Assembly: GCA_964583095.1 (NCBI GenBank)
Contig: CAZOVB010000013.1
Coordinates: 1 to 64,000 of the forward strand
Direction of reading: 5' to 3'
Length of the DNA: 64,000 nt
Source: CAZOVB01 sp964583095
GTDB lineage: Bacteria > Planctomycetota > Phycisphaerae > SM23-33
Shown here: positions 32,296 to 42,001 of the stretch, in pieces
Numbering within the stretch: the stretch's first letter is position 1
How the letters are laid out: each line of letters opens with the position of its first letter
Made by a program: the position numbers and the translations under genes
The notes under the pieces: model-generated
Told to the model about the DNA's origin: nothing
Seen by the model: the letters and a program-made list of their open reading frames with translations, nothing else
The model's database searches: none

Positions 32296-34158
32296 ATGTC
32301 CTCCAAGATCGCGCGCAGCCTCGTAGCTGTCATCGCTGTATGTTTCTTCACCGTCGATGCCTCGGCCCAGCAAGCCAGGCCGAAGCTGGATGTAAATATC
32401 TTCAACCACATTCCCGGTGACGCTGTTTTCGCCATGGTCGTTCCGGGAACCGCCCGATCGGCCCAGGCGGTAAAGGAGATGGTTCTCGATGTGGCCGGGC
32501 CGGCCGGACAGATGCTTGCCGGCTTCGAACCGCTGGATCTGCTGCTGGAGGATCTGCCCCTGGGCAAGGGACTGGACCGTAACGGCTCGGCCGGCTTCGT
32601 GGTACTCGATCCGGAAAAGCACAGTCGCATCTGGCTCCAGAGACGAGCCCAGGACGCCCCCAGCCCCACCATGGGCGAAGCAGCCGAGGAGTACCCCTGG
32701 GCGCTGATCCTGCCGGTAAGCGATCCGGATACCTTCTTTGCTCAAGAGGTCCCGGTCCGGAAGCAGGGAGAGTTCTATCAGATCGGCACCGAAGCCTGGG
32801 CCAAGGTGTGCTCGGACCACATGGTCATCGCGGCAAGGAAGGAAACGCTGACGGCTTTTCCCGCCGAGGTAAACATCATGACCCGCATGACGCCCGAGCA
32901 CGAGAAGATGATCGTCCGCGACCACCTGTGGATTATTGCCGACTGGAAGCGCCTGCGTCAACTCCACTCGAAAGATCTCCTGCCCGATATGTTTTCCATG
33001 ATGGGTTTGACCGGACACAGCAGCCCGATGGCCATGATGTACCTGATGTCGGGGGCCATGCCGGCGATCTATCCGTTGGGCTGGGTGTACATGACGCGCA
33101 GCGAGAACTTCTCCGAGGCGACGATGATGGCTGCCGGACTGAGCTTCACCGGCCAGGCCATTCGAATCGAGACCCGGTGGACATACCCGGAAGATTCCCA
33201 CATGGCCCGGGCGCTGGAGAAGTTCAAGAAACCCGACCACCCGCTGATCCGGAATCTGCCCGACGCTGAGGGCCTCTTCGTCTACGGGGCCGACAAGAGT
33301 TTTCGGAGCCCCGAGGCCCTCAAGACGCGGCAGTACCGCAAGCTCATCGAGAAGGTGGGAGAATTGACGGGCTTGAAGAAAAAGGAGGGGGGTCGGGAGA
33401 AACTCGAAAAGCTTACCGGGGAAGTTGGCCAGGTCATCTCGGCTCTCCAGGGGCAGGTTCTCAGCGTCGAGCATTGTTTCGGCGTGGATTTCACCGACGA
33501 GCGGGCCATCCAGCTCGGGACCGTCGCCAAGGTCAAGGATTCCGCCCGGGTGATGCAGACGGCTGCGAAGATTCCCGAGAGGATCAATGTAATCTTCGCT
33601 GAGCACGGTTTCATGCCTTTCCGACTGGTGAGCCGGGAACGCAAGGATCTGTCCACCGAGGGGATGCGGGTCTTCGAAATTGCCCTGACCGACGGAGAGA
33701 AGAACAAGCCGGAGGAACTGCCCGAGGAAGTCTCGAAAATTCTCGGAGACAAATACTTCCGGATCTACGTCGCCTCGGCCGGCAAAGACACGGTTATCAC
33801 CAGCCTCGGCGGGGGTGAGGCGTTCTTTGAGAAAATGCTCCAGATCGCAAAGACCGGCAACACCTTCCAGATGTCCGACGCCTGGAAGAAAACCCAGGCC
33901 ATGCTGCCCGAGAACCGGGCAGTGGAGTTCTATATCAGTCCCGCCCGGTTAGTCGAGATGATGAAGTTCGCCCTGGGCCGGGTCGAGCCCCACATTGTGG
34001 ATGAGATCCCGGCCTTTCCCAGCAACACGCCGCTGGGGGCGGCCGTGGCGGTTGAGAAAAACGACATGAGCATCGTCGCTGTAATTCCCTATGATGTTCC
34101 AAAGTCTATTGTGCTGATGCAGATGAAGATGTCCTCGGGGGGTGCAGACGGTCCGTAG
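32296..34158 (+). CDS. Large secreted protein of unknown function (DUF3352-like)
   Basis: 620 residues; AAAGGAGCGGGGAA precedes the ATG. A signal peptide (SLVAVIAVCFFTVDASA) is followed by VNIFNHIPGDAVFAMVVPGT, the start of a repeated fold seen in planctomycete proteins that resemble DUF3352. The body alternates hydrophobic strands with charged helices, including LKKKEGGREKLEKLTGEVG-like coiled segments, and contains no Cys-rich or catalytic motif I recognise. It starts 22 bp before the alpha-galactosidase gene (34158 to 34181), so the two form an operon, but a shared role is not evident. Confidence 0.65.
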   Translation: MSSKIARSLVAVIAVCFFTVDASAQQARPKLDVNIFNHIPGDAVFAMVVPGTARSAQAVKEMVLDVAGPAGQMLAGFEPLDLLLEDLPLGKGLDRNGSAGFVVLDPEKHSRIWLQRRAQDAPSPTMGEAAEEYPWALILPVSDPDTFFAQEVPVRKQGEFYQIGTEAWAKVCSDHMVIAARKETLTAFPAEVNIMTRMTPEHEKMIVRDHLWIIADWKRLRQLHSKDLLPDMFSMMGLTGHSSPMAMMYLMSGAMPAIYPLGWVYMTRSENFSEATMMAAGLSFTGQAIRIETRWTYPEDSHMARALEKFKKPDHPLIRNLPDAEGLFVYGADKSFRSPEALKTRQYRKLIEKVGELTGLKKKEGGREKLEKLTGEVGQVISALQGQVLSVEHCFGVDFTDERAIQLGTVAKVKDSARVMQTAAKIPERINVIFAEHGFMPFRLVSRERKDLSTEGMRVFEIALTDGEKNKPEELPEEVSKILGDKYFRIYVASAGKDTVITSLGGGEAFFEKMLQIAKTGNTFQMSDAWKKTQAMLPENRAVEFYISPARLVEMMKFALGRVEPHIVDEIPAFPSNTPLGAAVAVEKNDMSIVAVIPYDVPKSIVLMQMKMSSGGADGP

Positions 34159-34180
34159 AAGGCGGGGCAGGTGAGAAGGA

Positions 34181-35959
34181 ATGAGTGAAATGTGCAGTTA
34201 TGCCTCGCCGGCCGGCGAGATCGCAGTAACCGGTGACGCGGGGCCCTTCAAGGTTAAACTCCGCGATGCCGGTTCCAAGGACGAAGTGGTAGTGGTGCGC
34301 CTGAGCCTGGCCTCCCCGGAGCCGGCAGATCCGCCAAGGCTCGCACTGACTTTCTCTCTGCCTCAAAGGGACATGCAGGGAACCTGGACGCCCACCCACG
34401 GCAGAAACCGTCAGATCCACCCGAACTGGTCAGGCCAGAAAAACGTCAGCCGCGCGACCTTCTCCGCACCTCTCTACAGTTTCTACAACCTCTCGGGGCA
34501 GAATCGGCTCACCTTCGCCCTCAGCGATGCCCTCAGCGCCTCAGCCCTTTCGGCTGGCGTCTGCGAGGAAACGGGCCGAATCCAGTGCAAGGCGGAAATC
34601 CTCACCGAGCGCACCGCCCCGCTGAGCCATTACGAAGTGGTCCTCCGCATCGACACGCGGGACCTGCCGCTGCGGGATGTCCTCGAATCGATCTCCAACT
34701 GGTGGGCGGGCATGGAGAAATACCGCCCCGCCAAGGCGCCGGAGATCGCCTCCGCCCCGATGTACTCCACCTGGTACAGCTTCCACGAGAATCTCGACGC
34801 CGACGCCCTGGTGCGTCAGTGTGAGCTGGCGGCCGGGCTGGGATGCGAGGCGATTATCGTCGACGATGGGTGGCAGACACGCGGCGAGCGCAACGGCTAC
34901 GCCTTCTGCGGAGACTGGCAGCCGCTGAAGATTCCCGACATGGCCCAACTGGTCCGGCGGGTTCATCAGACGGGGCTCAAGTTCCTGCTCTGGTATGCTG
35001 TTCCGTTCATGGGCTACCAGAGCGAGAACTGGCAGCGCTTCCAGGACAAGCTGCTCTTCCGGCGGGACCGCAGCAGCGCCGGCGTGCTGGACCCCCGGTA
35101 TCCGGAGGTCCGCGAATTCCTGATCAACACCTACGTCGAGGCGATGGAGCAGTGGGACCTGGACGGGTTCAAGCTGGATTTTGTCGACAGCTTTCGACCT
35201 GAAGAGGGCACGCCGGTGGGCGACGGCGACGGGCGGGACATCGCTTCGGTGGCCCTGGCGGCTGACACGCTGCTGAGCGATCTGATCCAGCGTCTGCGCG
35301 GTATCAAGTCCGACGTGCTCATCGAGTTCCGCCAGCGTTACATCGGCCCGGCCATGCGGAAATACGGCAACATGTTCCGCGCGGCGGACTGCCCCGGCGA
35401 CGCGGTGACCAATCGGATCCACTGCGTGGACATCCGCCTGCTCTGCGGCCAGACGCCCTGTCACGGGGACATGCTGATGTGGCACGGGTCCGAGTCGGTC
35501 TCGGCCGCGGCCTTGCAGTTGCTTTCGGTCCTCTTCGCCGTGCCGCAGATCTCCGTGAAGCTCGATGAACTTCCCGAAGACCACCTGGCCATGCTGCGTT
35601 TCTACCTGGACTTCTGGAAGCGCTACCGGAAGGTTCTCCTGGCCGGTCGGCTCGAGCCGGCCGCCCCGGTGAGCCTGTATCCCTCGGTCCAGGCCCGGGA
35701 CGAGACAACCACCATCACCGTTGTGTATGACCGCTGCGTGGCCTGGGTGCCCGGGCCGCTGGGTAAGGAAATCTACATCATCAACGCCACGCGCGAGGCG
35801 GAGGTGGCTCTCCAATTGGGCGAGCCGTTCGGGCGCTGCCGGATGTCCTCGCTGGACCCCACAGGCCGCGAAGTGGCCTCGGAGTCAGCGCTTCTGCCCG
35901 AGGGGCTCTACTCGCTGCCGTGTCCGCCATCGGGAATGGTCGTGATTCAGCGCCAGTAG
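34181..35959 (+). CDS. GH36-type alpha-galactosidase-like glycosidase
   Basis: 592 residues, no signal peptide. The (beta/alpha)8 barrel contains IVDDGWQTRGERNG, LKFLLWYAVPFMGYQSE, GVLDPRYPEVREFLINTYVE, and the nucleophile D333 in DGFKLDFVDSF. The acid/base is probably D403 in MFRAADCPGD. Motifs WDLDGFKLDF and LIEFRQRYIGPAMRKYGNMF are those of GH36 and the related raffinose-synthase clan. Typical GH36 enzymes are 600-730 residues, so the N-terminal beta domain is compact here. It removes alpha-linked galactose from oligosaccharides in known relatives. It ends 8 bp from the thiC stop, facing it. Confidence 0.85.
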   Translation: MSEMCSYASPAGEIAVTGDAGPFKVKLRDAGSKDEVVVVRLSLASPEPADPPRLALTFSLPQRDMQGTWTPTHGRNRQIHPNWSGQKNVSRATFSAPLYSFYNLSGQNRLTFALSDALSASALSAGVCEETGRIQCKAEILTERTAPLSHYEVVLRIDTRDLPLRDVLESISNWWAGMEKYRPAKAPEIASAPMYSTWYSFHENLDADALVRQCELAAGLGCEAIIVDDGWQTRGERNGYAFCGDWQPLKIPDMAQLVRRVHQTGLKFLLWYAVPFMGYQSENWQRFQDKLLFRRDRSSAGVLDPRYPEVREFLINTYVEAMEQWDLDGFKLDFVDSFRPEEGTPVGDGDGRDIASVALAADTLLSDLIQRLRGIKSDVLIEFRQRYIGPAMRKYGNMFRAADCPGDAVTNRIHCVDIRLLCGQTPCHGDMLMWHGSESVSAAALQLLSVLFAVPQISVKLDELPEDHLAMLRFYLDFWKRYRKVLLAGRLEPAAPVSLYPSVQARDETTTITVVYDRCVAWVPGPLGKEIYIINATREAEVALQLGEPFGRCRMSSLDPTGREVASESALLPEGLYSLPCPPSGMVVIQRQ

Positions 35960-35966
35960 CGCCGGC

Positions 35967-37262
35967 TCAGGTCTGTTCCTGCTCCAGGGCTTCGCGGCTG
36001 AGGCGAACGGCGCACCATTCCTTGCCGCACATCGAGCAGTACTCCTGGCTGCGGTCTTCGCCGTCGCGGTCGCGGTAGGTCCGGGCTGTCTCGCCGTCAA
36101 AGGCCAGTTCGAACTGGCGTGACCAGTCGAACGCTTTGCGGGCTTCGGCCATCCGGTCGTCCCAGTCCCGCGCCCCGGGACGTTTGAGGGCGACATCCGC
36201 GGCGTGGGCGGCGATCTTGTAGGCGATGCAGCCGGCCTGGACGTCCTGGGCATCGGGCAGGGCCAGATGCTCGCTGGGCGTGACGTAGCAGAGGAAGCTG
36301 GCGCCGTGGTAGGCCGCCGCCGTCGCGCCGATGCTCGAGGTGATGTGGTCGTAGCCGGGAAAGACATCCGTCACGATCGGCCCCAGCACGTAGAACGGCG
36401 CGTCGTCGCAGAGTTCCTGCTGACGCTTCATGTTCATCTCGATCTGGTCGTAAGGCACGTGGCCCGGGCCTTCCACCACGCACTGCACGCCGGCTTCGCG
36501 GCAGCGATGGACCAATTGTCCCAGCACCTCCAGCTCGGCCATCTGGGCCGCATCGGAAGCATCGGCCAGGCAACCGGGCCGCAACCCGTCGCCCAGAGAG
36601 GCCGTCACGTCGTACTGGGCCATGATCGCCAGCATATCCTCGAAAATCTCGTACATCAGGTTTTCCCGGCCGTGGTGTTTCATCCACTTGGCCAGCAGAC
36701 TGCCCCCTCGCGAGCAGATGCCCAGCTTCCGCTTGGCCGCCAGGGGCAGATGCTCCCGCAGGAGCCCCGCATGGAGGGTGAAGAAGTCCACGCCCTGGGA
36801 GGCCTGGGTTTCCAGCGTGCGCAGAATCTGATCGGCGCTAAGCTCTTCGATCGGCCTGTCGGAGATCATCGAGTAGATCGGCACGGTCCCCACCGGAACG
36901 GGGGAATGGGCGATCAGGAAGCTTCGCATCTCGTCCAGGTCCTTGCCCGTCGAGAGGTCCATGACGGCGTCGGCTCCGTAGCGGACGGCCCACTGGAGCT
37001 TCTTGAGCTCGGAATCTTTGCAGCTGCTGATGGACGAGGCCCCGAGGTTCGCATTGATCTTCGTGGTCACGCTTCGGCCCACACCACAGGGTTTGAGGGG
37101 CTTGGGCGCCTGGGGGGAAAGATGCACACGGTTGGCGGGGATTACCAGCCTGCCGGCGGCGATCTGCTCGCGGATGAAATCCGCCTCGAGGTGTTCCTTC
37201 CGGGCCACCGCCTGCATCTCGGGTGTGATTGTACCCGCGCGGGCCTGGGTCAGTTGCGTCAT
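35967..37262 (-). CDS. thiC: Phosphomethylpyrimidine synthase ThiC
   Basis: 431-residue radical SAM enzyme making HMP-P from aminoimidazole ribotide in thiamine synthesis. The SAM cluster ligands are at the C-terminus in YCSMCGKEWCAVR (CxxCx4C), the layout special to ThiC. Other blocks: VTTKINANLGASS, VRYGADAVMDLSTGKDLDEM, VDFFTLHAGLL, ICSRGGSLLAKWMKHH, VEGPGHVPYDQIEMNMK and DHITSSIGATAAAYHGASFL. The N-terminus is the short bacterial/archaeal form without the long ThiC leader domain. A TPP riboswitch precedes it. Confidence 0.97.
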   Translation of the reverse strand: MTQLTQARAGTITPEMQAVARKEHLEADFIREQIAAGRLVIPANRVHLSPQAPKPLKPCGVGRSVTTKINANLGASSISSCKDSELKKLQWAVRYGADAVMDLSTGKDLDEMRSFLIAHSPVPVGTVPIYSMISDRPIEELSADQILRTLETQASQGVDFFTLHAGLLREHLPLAAKRKLGICSRGGSLLAKWMKHHGRENLMYEIFEDMLAIMAQYDVTASLGDGLRPGCLADASDAAQMAELEVLGQLVHRCREAGVQCVVEGPGHVPYDQIEMNMKRQQELCDDAPFYVLGPIVTDVFPGYDHITSSIGATAAAYHGASFLCYVTPSEHLALPDAQDVQAGCIAYKIAAHAADVALKRPGARDWDDRMAEARKAFDWSRQFELAFDGETARTYRDRDGEDRSQEYCSMCGKEWCAVRLSREALEQEQT

Positions 37263-37349
37263 GATACTCGCCTTTCACTGCGGCAGGGGCGGAGCAACGC
37301 GCGAGAGAGACGACCGGCTTGGAAGCCTTCAAATGGGGCCCCGGGCGCC

Positions 37350-37451
37350 GGTTCGCTTCCCTACGCAGCTCTCCGCGACCCTGCGCGTTTCGCTGATCAG
37401 GTTCCAAGGGTCCTCTCAGTCCGGCACTGGGCCGAACGCCCCTAGCGAACC
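37350..37451 (-). promoter_or_regulatory. TPP riboswitch (THI element)
   Basis: On the minus strand, GGTTCGC and GCGAACC close P1. Inside are AGGGGCG, the conserved CTGAGA, ACCCTTGGAACCTGATC and GGGAAGC, all in TPP-riboswitch order. It is 88 bp upstream of the thiC start; binding of thiamine pyrophosphate should reduce thiC expression. Confidence 0.95.
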
Positions 37452-37642
37452 TGATCATTGTATCCAAGTCATCCTGCCGTAGCAAATGCAACTGCCCGGT
37501 ATCCTTGGCGCGATCATGCCGGTAAGCACGTTTGTAGCGAATTCGCGGATTTTTCCGGTCCTTACTTAAGCAGCCTCCCCTCTGGGCCGATTCCATGGGC
37601 AGTTTGCACCCCATTTTCGGCCAGGCCGAGAGGATATCGAAC

Positions 37643-38623
37643 ATGAGCAAAAGGATCTGCTTCTTCCTGACGGCACTGCTGTTGGTCTCAGCGTGGGCCG
37701 GCTCTGCCCCGGCAGCGATCTTCCAGGTCAACTACCTGGACCAGCCGGGCACCGGCTTCTACGACCCCCAGTTTGGCCAGGACCGCCAGGAGGCCCTGGC
37801 TCGGGCCTGCGAGGCCTGGGCGAGCCGCCTCACCAATCCCACCACCATCACCCTGGACGCGCGCTTCGCGAACCTGGGAGGCGGAAGAACCTACGCCACT
37901 TACGGTTCGGGCGGGCCCACACGAACCTTCCGGGCCTTTACCTCCGGGCTGGACCCGCACGTCTGGTACCCCTCGGCCCTGGCTGACGCCCTGGCGGGGC
38001 GGGAACTCAAGAGCGGCTACGCGGACATCCAGATCATGTTCAATGCCGACATCGACGGCCTGGCCCTGGGCGATCGCGCCTGGCACTACGACGAGGCGCT
38101 GCCAACCAATGACGACCTGGACTTCCAGACCGCGGCCATGCACGAAATAGGCCACGGCCTGGGCTTCTACACCACCTTCAACTCCTCCGGCCAGTTCGGC
38201 CAGAGCGAGGGATACCCGGTCGTTTACGACACGCTGCTGGCCGGGCCCGACGGCGTGCGACTCATCGACAAGCCGGCCGAGGCCGAAAACGTCACCGACG
38301 CTGTCTTCTTCCTGGGCACCCAGGCCATGGAAAAATGGCTCGCGGAGGGCTCGGAGGGGATGGTCCCCGTCTACGCCCCTGCCGGCTTCTACTACGCCAG
38401 CAGCCTGGTCCACTGGGATCCGGACCTGTTCCGAGGGGATCTGAGCCTGATGAGGCCCTACTTTGACGGGGCAATTCGCGTTCCGGACAACGTGACTCTT
38501 GGCGCCCTGGCCGATATGGGCTGGACGGTCGAGTACCCCCACGCTCCCGAGCCGAGCGTCATGCTGATTCTCGCCGGCGGAATGCTGGTCGCTCTGCGAC
38601 GGAATCGGCGAAAGGTGGTCTGA
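37643..38623 (+). CDS. Secreted zinc metalloprotease with PEP-CTERM-like tail
   Basis: 326 residues. A signal peptide (RICFFLTALLLVSAWAGSAP) is followed by a NYLDQPGTGFYDP start and the zincin motif H167-E-I-G-H-G-L-G-F (HExxHxxG), preceded by DDLDFQTAAM, a pattern typical of secreted planctomycete and other bacterial metallo-endopeptidases. GALADMGWTVEY near the end is the usual met-turn-distal LxDMGW motif of this group. The end APEPSVMLILAGGMLVALRR then NRRKVV is PEP-CTERM-like, so the enzyme is probably anchored by exosortase sorting. It lies just downstream of, but is not controlled by, the divergent TPP riboswitch. Confidence 0.85.
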   Translation: MSKRICFFLTALLLVSAWAGSAPAAIFQVNYLDQPGTGFYDPQFGQDRQEALARACEAWASRLTNPTTITLDARFANLGGGRTYATYGSGGPTRTFRAFTSGLDPHVWYPSALADALAGRELKSGYADIQIMFNADIDGLALGDRAWHYDEALPTNDDLDFQTAAMHEIGHGLGFYTTFNSSGQFGQSEGYPVVYDTLLAGPDGVRLIDKPAEAENVTDAVFFLGTQAMEKWLAEGSEGMVPVYAPAGFYYASSLVHWDPDLFRGDLSLMRPYFDGAIRVPDNVTLGALADMGWTVEYPHAPEPSVMLILAGGMLVALRRNRRKVV

Positions 38624-38684
38624 TCCTGAACGGGGCTCGCATCGGCTGAGCTTGTCGTCCGCGTCCGGCGCGGGTGTTTGAGCC

Positions 38685-39461
38685 TCAGTCTTCTTCGGGC
38701 CCCTGGCGGCGAATTTCGAACTGGCGGAGCTTGTCGCGAAGCTGGGCTGCCTCTTCGTAGCGTTCCTCCCGGATGGCCCGGTCAAGTTCCTCTTCCATAT
38801 GCTCGATCGGGTCCTTTGGAATGGCTGACTCCACGTCGCCTTCCATGGCGTCGAGGATGGCGATTTCCTTGCTGGTGTGGATCTGGTCGTCTTTGCCCAG
38901 ACGGTGGTAGTGCTCGCGGATTCTCTCGATCCCGTCGTGGAGTAACTGCAGTGCCCGGCGAGGGCGGTTTCTGTCCAGGGCCAGGTGCACCCTCGCCCGG
39001 GCGTTCATCATCAGCACGTAGGGGCGATGCACTTCCAGGGCTTCGCGGTCGGATTCTTCCCGGGCGAAGCGGCGGCAGAAATCGAAGAGCTGCAGGTTCC
39101 TCCGTGTGTCTTCCTTGACCTGCTGATAGTCCTCCAGAACAAAGCAGGCCAGGTACCGGTGGTAATACATCATCGCCTCGCCGCGAAGCTTTTCGCAGGC
39201 ATCGGCGTCCAGATCAAATCCTTTGCTGTCCCCGTGGGCCTTCTGATGGTGGCGCAGCCGATACTGCCAGTATTCCAGGAGGCCCTCATGGCCGAAGGGC
39301 TTCTGCCCGTCGGGTCGCCCTGTGGCTTCCATCTGAAGCAGCCCCAGGTCCAGTCGCATCTGGATCTTTTCTTTCTCGTCGCTGCCGATGATCTTCCGGA
39401 CGCTCAGTTGCCCCGGCTGGTAAGGCCAATCATCCAGGATGCCGCTGATATCCAGGTCCAT
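38685..39461 (-). CDS. UVR (UvrB/UvrC) motif protein
   Basis: 258 residues, cytoplasmic. The C-terminal ~35 residues, HMEEELDRAIREERYEEAAQ then LRDKLRQFE, form a UVR helical hairpin as found in UvrB, UvrC, McsA and ClpC. The preceding ~200 residues are helical, with Tyr/His-rich EAMMYYHRYLACFVLEDYQQ and LMMNARARVHLALDRNRPRR, suggesting TPR-like repeats. Function of this architecture is unknown; a regulatory or adaptor role is plausible. It lies 47 bp after a lipoprotein gene on the same strand. Confidence 0.75.
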   Translation of the reverse strand: MDLDISGILDDWPYQPGQLSVRKIIGSDEKEKIQMRLDLGLLQMEATGRPDGQKPFGHEGLLEYWQYRLRHHQKAHGDSKGFDLDADACEKLRGEAMMYYHRYLACFVLEDYQQVKEDTRRNLQLFDFCRRFAREESDREALEVHRPYVLMMNARARVHLALDRNRPRRALQLLHDGIERIREHYHRLGKDDQIHTSKEIAILDAMEGDVESAIPKDPIEHMEEELDRAIREERYEEAAQLRDKLRQFEIRRQGPEED

Positions 39462-39508
39462 ACAAGCTTTCGTCTTCCCTCGCGACTGACCCGCGATCCA
39501 TAGTGCCT

Positions 39509-40246
39509 CTACCGGAGTGTCACATTCTCCAGTTGTACGCTCCAGACCGACGTGTCGCCTTTGAGGACGTAGTCTCCGATCCGCCAGGCGCGAATCGTTT
39601 CGGGCAACTGCAGATCCTGGGAGAATTCTTCATACTCGTAACCCGTGATCGTGCCCTTGCCTGAGGGTGTATCGGAAACACCGGTTACGAAGACCAGACG
39701 ATTTGTCTCCTGGTCGAAATAGAAGGCTCTTTCGTCGCCCGGGCCTTGGACGCCCAGGCGTTTGACACGCAGGCCTCCGACGAAACGCTCCTCGACCTGG
39801 CCAATCGGGTGGCTGTCCTCGGCCAGCAGCCAGACCCCCAGAAACCGCCGCAGGTACGCCTGGGTCACCTGCCCAAGCTCCTCCAGGCGCTTGGGGTTCA
39901 AGCCCCGCCCGAGGGTCTGGACCGGTCCTGTCAGGCCCGCACGGACCTCCCAGGGACCCAGAGGGGTAGCGCCCTGAAACCCAACCGTCGAGTCCTCCAG
40001 GGAAAGATCCATCCTCGCCGGCAGGAGGAGCCGCTGGTTATCGCTGAACAGCACGATGGTGACGTCCCCCTGCACGCAAGACAGGCGCGTCCACGCAGCA
40101 CCCCCGACCTGACTGGCGGCCTGACGGATCACCGCAGGCTCCGCCGGTAACGGCTGCATCCCTTGCTCTCGGCGGCTTGAGGTGCAAGCGCCCAAGAACA
40201 TTGCGATACCCACCAGAAGGGTCCATCCGGCTGGAAGATTCTTCAT
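39509..40246 (-). CDS. Uncharacterised lipoprotein
   Basis: 245 residues. MKNLPAGWTLLVGIAMFLGA then Cys21 is a lipobox signal. The remainder (MDLSLEDSTVGFQGATPLGP, WEVRAGLTGPVQTLGRGLNP) looks like a beta-rich domain; TNRLVFVTGVSDTP and LPETIRAWRIGDYVL recall LolA/LppX-like beta proteins whose substrate is a lipid, but this is not firm. It starts 24 bp after def, so def, this gene and the UVR gene may form one operon. Confidence 0.65.
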   Translation of the reverse strand: MKNLPAGWTLLVGIAMFLGACTSSRREQGMQPLPAEPAVIRQAASQVGGAAWTRLSCVQGDVTIVLFSDNQRLLLPARMDLSLEDSTVGFQGATPLGPWEVRAGLTGPVQTLGRGLNPKRLEELGQVTQAYLRRFLGVWLLAEDSHPIGQVEERFVGGLRVKRLGVQGPGDERAFYFDQETNRLVFVTGVSDTPSGKGTITGYEYEEFSQDLQLPETIRAWRIGDYVLKGDTSVWSVQLENVTLR

Positions 40247-40270
40247 CGACTGCTCCTGACTGGAGATACG

Positions 40271-40819
40271 TTAGGAAAGCTGCGACTCGAGTTGACGCAG
40301 GGCCTTTCGATTGGCCAACTTGGCTACGCTGCTCATTCTGTCCACAAGCAATCTTCCGTCGAGATGATCGCTTTCGTGTTCGAAGATTCGGGCGGTGAGC
40401 TCCTCCCCCGTTTCCTGGAAGGTCTCGCCCTCGAGGTTCAACGCCTCGATGGTCACCTGGTTGTGTCTGCGGACCTTGCAATGGATGTCCGGAAAGCTCA
40501 GGCAGCCTTCGTCGCCTTCCTGCTTGCCACCGGCCTCAACGATGAGCGGGTTGATGTAGATCCGGCGATCGGCGGTATCAAACGTCGGCGACGCGATGAA
40601 CAGCCGTACTGTAACGCCCACCTGCGGGGCTGCGAGCCCCACGCCTCGCGAAGCAAACATCAGCTCGAACATCCGCTCCACCAAGGCCCGCACTGCGGGG
40701 TCGGTTGCATCGCCTATCGGCGTGGACACCTGCCGAAGCCGCGGGTCGGGATAGTGGATGATCCGGAGGTCTTCCGGATTCACCGCATGGATTTTTGCAT
40801 TCTCTACCATACTCGCCAT
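40271..40819 (-). CDS. def: Peptide deformylase
   Basis: 182-residue metalloenzyme removing formyl from nascent Met. Motif I is GVGLAAPQVGV, motif II EGCLSFPDIH with the metal Cys, and motif III HESDHLDG with the two metal His and catalytic Glu; the usual QHExDHLxG reads FEHESDHLDG. The N-terminus has a ~14-residue extension before LRIIHYPDPRLR; a second ATG 9 bp downstream is an alternative start. It is divergent from rnc. Confidence 0.95.
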   Translation of the reverse strand: MASMVENAKIHAVNPEDLRIIHYPDPRLRQVSTPIGDATDPAVRALVERMFELMFASRGVGLAAPQVGVTVRLFIASPTFDTADRRIYINPLIVEAGGKQEGDEGCLSFPDIHCKVRRHNQVTIEALNLEGETFQETGEELTARIFEHESDHLDGRLLVDRMSSVAKLANRKALRQLESQLS

Positions 40820-40996
40820 CTTATCGTCATCGTCGCTGAGGAATCAAGCGAATCGCCGAGCCGCTCTGGAGGTTGCGCCCGGCTGGAAGCTCCGCCGCAG
40901 GGGACAATTCGTCGCTGTCGCCGCATTGCATTCAATGCGCCCCGTGCTATAATCCGATCAACAAGTAATCGAGAACCGTCCACCTTGCCCAGGCAA

Positions 40997-41779
40997 ATGC
41001 ACGCGGTCAAGGCCTCTCCGCCGGAAAGCATCCGGCGGGCAGGCCTCGCCCAGCGTGAGGCGCCACATCAGGAACTTCGCGTGGAACCTGCAACCATCAC
41101 TCGTTGCCGTGAGTTGCTCGGCTATGAAATCCAGGATCCGGAAATTCTCCAGATTGCCCTGACGCACGCTTCCGTCGCCGTCACCCGCGTCGAGAGCAAC
41201 GAAAGGCTGGAGTTTCTCGGCGATGCCGTCCTGGGCCTCGTGGTCTGCCAGGAACTATACGAGCGATACCCCGACAGCCTCGAAGGCGAAATGACCCGCG
41301 TCAAATCCTCCGTCGTCTCCAGGCAAACCTGTGCACTGGTGACCGAAGAAGCCCAGTTGACCGAACTGCTCATGCTCGGCAAGGGCATGGCCGCCCCGGG
41401 GCAACTGCCTACAAGCGTGGCCGCTGCGGTCTTCGAGTCCATCATCGGGGCGATTTTCCTGGATGGCGGGCTCGAGCCGGCCCGGCAGTTCATCCTCCGC
41501 CACCTCAGGCCTCACATCGAAGAGGCCATGGAGAGCGAGCACCAGCAGAACTTCAAGGCCAAGCTCCAACAGCATGCCCAGAGGCAGTTTGCCCAGACGC
41601 CCGAGTACGTTCTCCTGGATGAGAAGGGGCCCGACCACAGCAAGTGCTTTGAGATTGCCGTTTCCATCGACGGCAGGAACTTCCCCAGCGCCTGGGGGCC
41701 TTGCAAGAAGGAGGCCGAGCAGAAGGCGGCATTTCTTGCCCTGGTCGAACTGGGCCTGGAGGAAGACGAAAGCTCGTAG
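40997..41779 (+). CDS. rnc: Ribonuclease III
   Basis: 260-residue double-stranded RNA endonuclease. The signature NERLEFLGDAVLGLVV holds catalytic Glu and Asp, and VFESIIGAIFLDGGLEPARQ the second acidic pair. The dsRNA-binding domain follows: NFKAKLQQHAQRQFAQTPEY, GPDHSKCFEIAVSIDGR and CKKEAEQKAAFLALVEL. An extension of ~35 residues precedes ITRCRELLGYEIQDPE, so the real start may be later; the chosen ATG has only a weak RBS. It is the only gene in its transcript before a 220-bp gap without clear genes. Confidence 0.93.
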   Translation: MHAVKASPPESIRRAGLAQREAPHQELRVEPATITRCRELLGYEIQDPEILQIALTHASVAVTRVESNERLEFLGDAVLGLVVCQELYERYPDSLEGEMTRVKSSVVSRQTCALVTEEAQLTELLMLGKGMAAPGQLPTSVAAAVFESIIGAIFLDGGLEPARQFILRHLRPHIEEAMESEHQQNFKAKLQQHAQRQFAQTPEYVLLDEKGPDHSKCFEIAVSIDGRNFPSAWGPCKKEAEQKAAFLALVELGLEEDESS

Positions 41780-42001
41780 CCGTCCGTGGTGCAGGCAAAT
41801 CCCGAAAATCCCTGTGCGTCAGCGCATTTGCCTGGAATCGCTCATGCGTTCCAACTTACAATAAAAAGTATCTTCGAAATTTCGTCGGAGATTATTGCTA
41901 GTTTGGCAGAGTGAATCCTTTTATTTCCCCGTCTGATAAGGGTTTTAACTGGCGGCGGGCCGGGTCTTTCGCCGATAAACCCTATGGAGACAGGGAATTT
42001 C

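Noticed and set aside
41971..41978. GCCGATAA, a perfect sigma-28 -10 element before the amidase-like gene
   Set aside because: No TAAA lies 15 bp upstream; the nearest TTAA has wrong spacing, so it is probably chance.
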